Assembly (NCBI RefSeq): GCF_001005295.1
Contig: NZ_LBMK01000002.1
Span: 1,671,849 to 1,735,848, forward strand
Direction of reading: 5' to 3'
DNA length: 64,000 nt
Origin: Streptomyces yangpuensis
GTDB lineage: Bacteria > Actinomycetota > Actinomycetes > Streptomycetales > Streptomycetaceae
In this document: piece after piece, positions 62,654 through 64,000 of the stretch
Layout: every line of letters starts with the position of its first letter
How positions within the stretch are numbered: position 1 is the first letter of the stretch
Made by a program: the position numbers and the translations under genes
Notes under the pieces: generated by a model
The model's input: only the letters and a program-made list of their open reading frames with translations
Told to the model about the DNA's origin: nothing
Databases searched by the model: none

Positions 62654-62679
62654 CGCCCCGGCGGCCCGCCGCCGGGGCG
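62654..62679 (-). terminator. Strong hairpin between the small protein gene and spo0M
   Basis: CGCCCCGGCGG-CCCG-CCGCCGGGGCG forms a perfect 11-base-pair stem with a 4-base loop. It lies 28 bases after the stop of the upstream small gene and 41 bases before the Spo0M start, on the same strand. It could end transcription or attenuate it. Confidence 0.65.
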
Positions 62680-62707
62680 AAAAGCGTGCGCCAGCGGCGC
62701 GGGGGTA

Positions 62708-62926
62708 CTACTTCGCGGCGTCCAGTGCGGCGAGCGCCTGGGCCCAGCGGGCGAACTTCAGGTCGGCCAGGTCCGCGACGGTCTTGATCCCGAACGCCTC
62801 CTTCAGCAGCTCCCCCTGCCGCTCACTGACGCCCTTGAGCGCGTCCACGGGGGCCGCCAGGACCTCCGCCACACTCTTGTCCGCCCACGCCTTGTCCAGC
62901 ACCTTGTCGAGATCGATCGAAGCCAT
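62708..62926 (-). CDS. Small helix-hairpin-helix-like protein
   Basis: A 72-residue helical protein. LKGVSERQGELLKEAFGIKTVADLADL resembles helix-hairpin-helix repeats (gv-x-LL-x-GI-x-TV-x-DL), so nucleic-acid contact is possible. A GGGAGGGA site precedes the ATG at 62926. It is upstream of spo0M, with a hairpin between, and 126 bases downstream of a BlaI-type operator. Confidence 0.7.
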   Translation of the reverse strand: MASIDLDKVLDKAWADKSVAEVLAAPVDALKGVSERQGELLKEAFGIKTVADLADLKFARWAQALAALDAAK

Positions 62927-63052
62927 GAAAAGTCCCTCCCTGAAGAACAAGCAGCCAACACATCCATCCGCCAACAGGCAGCCCTCCACGCCCCGTTGCG
63001 GGCATGCGGGCATGCCTGAGCACCGGTGCGTGAAGATCACCACTAGCGGAAT

Positions 63053-63066
63053 CTACACACATGTAG
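63053..63066. promoter_or_regulatory. Second BlaI-type operator
   Basis: CTACACACATGTAG, with the same GAAT and AAG flanks as the site at 59738-59751. It lies 126 bases before the small gene at 62926 (minus strand) and 295 bases before the CNNM gene. The 435-base gap 62927-63361 holds no gene. Confidence 0.65.
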
Positions 63067-63194
63067 AAGCATAGGAGTAGTCGGGCCGTCGCGAAGCGCC
63101 GTCATGGAAAAGGCGCAAAGGGTTCCCTCGAACCGCCCCACCGCCCCACCGGCCGGCCGGCCGGGTGCGGGGCGGCGGCGTTGGGGTTTACTTG

Positions 63195-63209
63195 CCTTTT
63201 ACCAAAAGG
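63195..63209. promoter_or_regulatory. Inverted repeat in the leader of the CNNM gene
   Basis: CCTTTT-ACC-AAAAGG is a short AT-rich inverted repeat in a GC-rich region, 153 bases before the CNNM start. It may be an operator; no known riboswitch fold was recognised around it. Confidence 0.35.
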
Positions 63210-63361
63210 TGCGGATACTTTCCGTAACCACACACGTATCCGGACCTACGAGGTCCGCCGAGAAGGAAACGGAGCAGCAGACCCGCAATGGGTGAACCTC
63301 CCAGTCCATGCCGTGCCACGCCCTGCCCGAAGACTCTTGAGCCGGGAGCGGGGGTGGCACG

Positions 63362-64000
63362 GTGACCGAGATCCTGCTGCTGCTTCTCGCGCTCGCCCTC
63401 ACCCTGGCGTGCGCGGTGTTCGTCGCCGCTGAATTCTCCCTGACCACCGTCGAGCGCAGCGAGCTGGAGCGGGCCGCCGCCGACGGTGAACGTGGTGCCG
63501 CGAGCGCCTTGAAGGCCGCCAAGCGGCTGACGTTCCAGCTCTCGGGCGCCCAGCTGGGCATCACCGTGACCTCGCTGGTCATCGGCATGCTCGCCGAACC
63601 CTCGGTCTCGGCCCTGCTGCGCGGCCCCCTGGAAGCCATCGGCCTGCCCGCGGGCGCGGTGGCGACCATCGCCACCCTGCTCGGCGTGGCGATGTCCACG
63701 ATCGTGCTGATGGTGGTCGGCGAGCTCGTCCCCAAGAACTGGGCGATCTCCCACCCTCTGGGCGTCGCCAAGGTCGTGGCCGGACCCCAGCGCGCCTTCA
63801 CCGCCGTCTTCGCACCGCTGATCCGGCACCTGAACAACACCGCCAACCGCCTGGTACGCCGCTTCGGGCTGGAGCCGGCCGAGGAACTCGCCTCCGCGCG
63901 CACGCCGGAGGAGCTGGTGGCCCTGGCCCGGCACTCGGCCCGCGAAGGCGCCATCGAAGCCGACTCGGCCGAGCTGTTCGTCCGCACACTGCGCCTGGGC
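63362..64000 (+). CDS. CNNM/CorC-type membrane protein (DUF21), partial
   Basis: 213 residues are visible before the right edge. An N-terminal helix, then AAEFSLTTVERSELERAA, LSGAQLGITVTSLVIGMLAEPSV and VVGELVPKNWAI, are hallmarks of the DUF21 transmembrane domain found in CNNM/CorC-family Mg2+ efflux or hemolysin-C-like proteins. CBS and CorC_HlyC domains would follow outside the window. The GTG start follows a G-rich stretch. Confidence 0.88.
   Translation, partial: MTEILLLLLALALTLACAVFVAAEFSLTTVERSELERAAADGERGAASALKAAKRLTFQLSGAQLGITVTSLVIGMLAEPSVSALLRGPLEAIGLPAGAVATIATLLGVAMSTIVLMVVGELVPKNWAISHPLGVAKVVAGPQRAFTAVFAPLIRHLNNTANRLVRRFGLEPAEELASARTPEELVALARHSAREGAIEADSAELFVRTLRLG

Overview
The window looks like part of a Streptomyces-type actinobacterial chromosome. 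Supporting signs are very high GC, GTG and TTG starts, dense stop/start overlaps (ATGA, GTGA), and protein families typical of that group (Spo0M, SHOCT, DUF1876, DUF1918, PaaX, KdpD). No phage, insertion sequence, tRNA, rRNA or CRISPR array was seen. This assignment is inferred from gene content and style, not from a species match.

Region 1 (1-40 kb) is a contiguous dormancy or oxygen-limitation island. Its genes resemble the Mycobacterium tuberculosis DosR regulon: five universal stress proteins, CBS and CBS-BON proteins, an Hsp20 chaperone, a DUF1876 (Rv1738-type) protein, an Rv1733c-type membrane protein, two CtpF-like P-type ATPases, an Rv2004c-type kinase and pyridoxamine-oxidase-fold proteins. 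Metabolic modules sit among them: a GH65 phosphorylase with a HAD sugar-phosphate enzyme, a group 3b-type [NiFe] hydrogenase operon with its maturation protease and a cyclic-nucleotide-binding protein, PEP synthase, a truncated PPDK, and an operon of acyl-CoA synthetase, E1 alpha, E1 beta, E2 and acyl carrier protein. About fifteen GC-rich palindromes of the form GGNCCG-NN-CGGNCC lie in front of these operons and probably define a DevR/OsdR-like regulon. The regulator is not in the window.

Region 2 (40-48.6 kb) holds an oxidoreductase/LysR pair, a PaaX-GNAT operon divergent from a hydrolase, a TrkA-domain membrane protein and small membrane proteins. It also contains two decayed genes (DUF418 and PucR-like).

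Region 3 (48.6-58 kb) concerns ions and amino acids: NhaA, an alanine/sodium symporter, and a collapsed kdp locus. kdpF and kdpD remain whole, kdpA and kdpE are fragments, and kdpB and kdpC are gone. A TrkH/KtrB-TrkA potassium uptake pair follows immediately. An ion-channel remnant lies just upstream of the kdp remains.

Region 4 (58-64 kb) starts with a frameshifted ABC permease and a shattered tatA. It continues with a BlaI/BlaR-type regulator pair, Spo0M, small proteins and the start of a CNNM/CorC-type membrane protein. Two nearly identical CTACA-N4-TGTAG sites, one before the BlaI gene and one 3.3 kb away upstream of the Spo0M group, suggest a small shared regulon.
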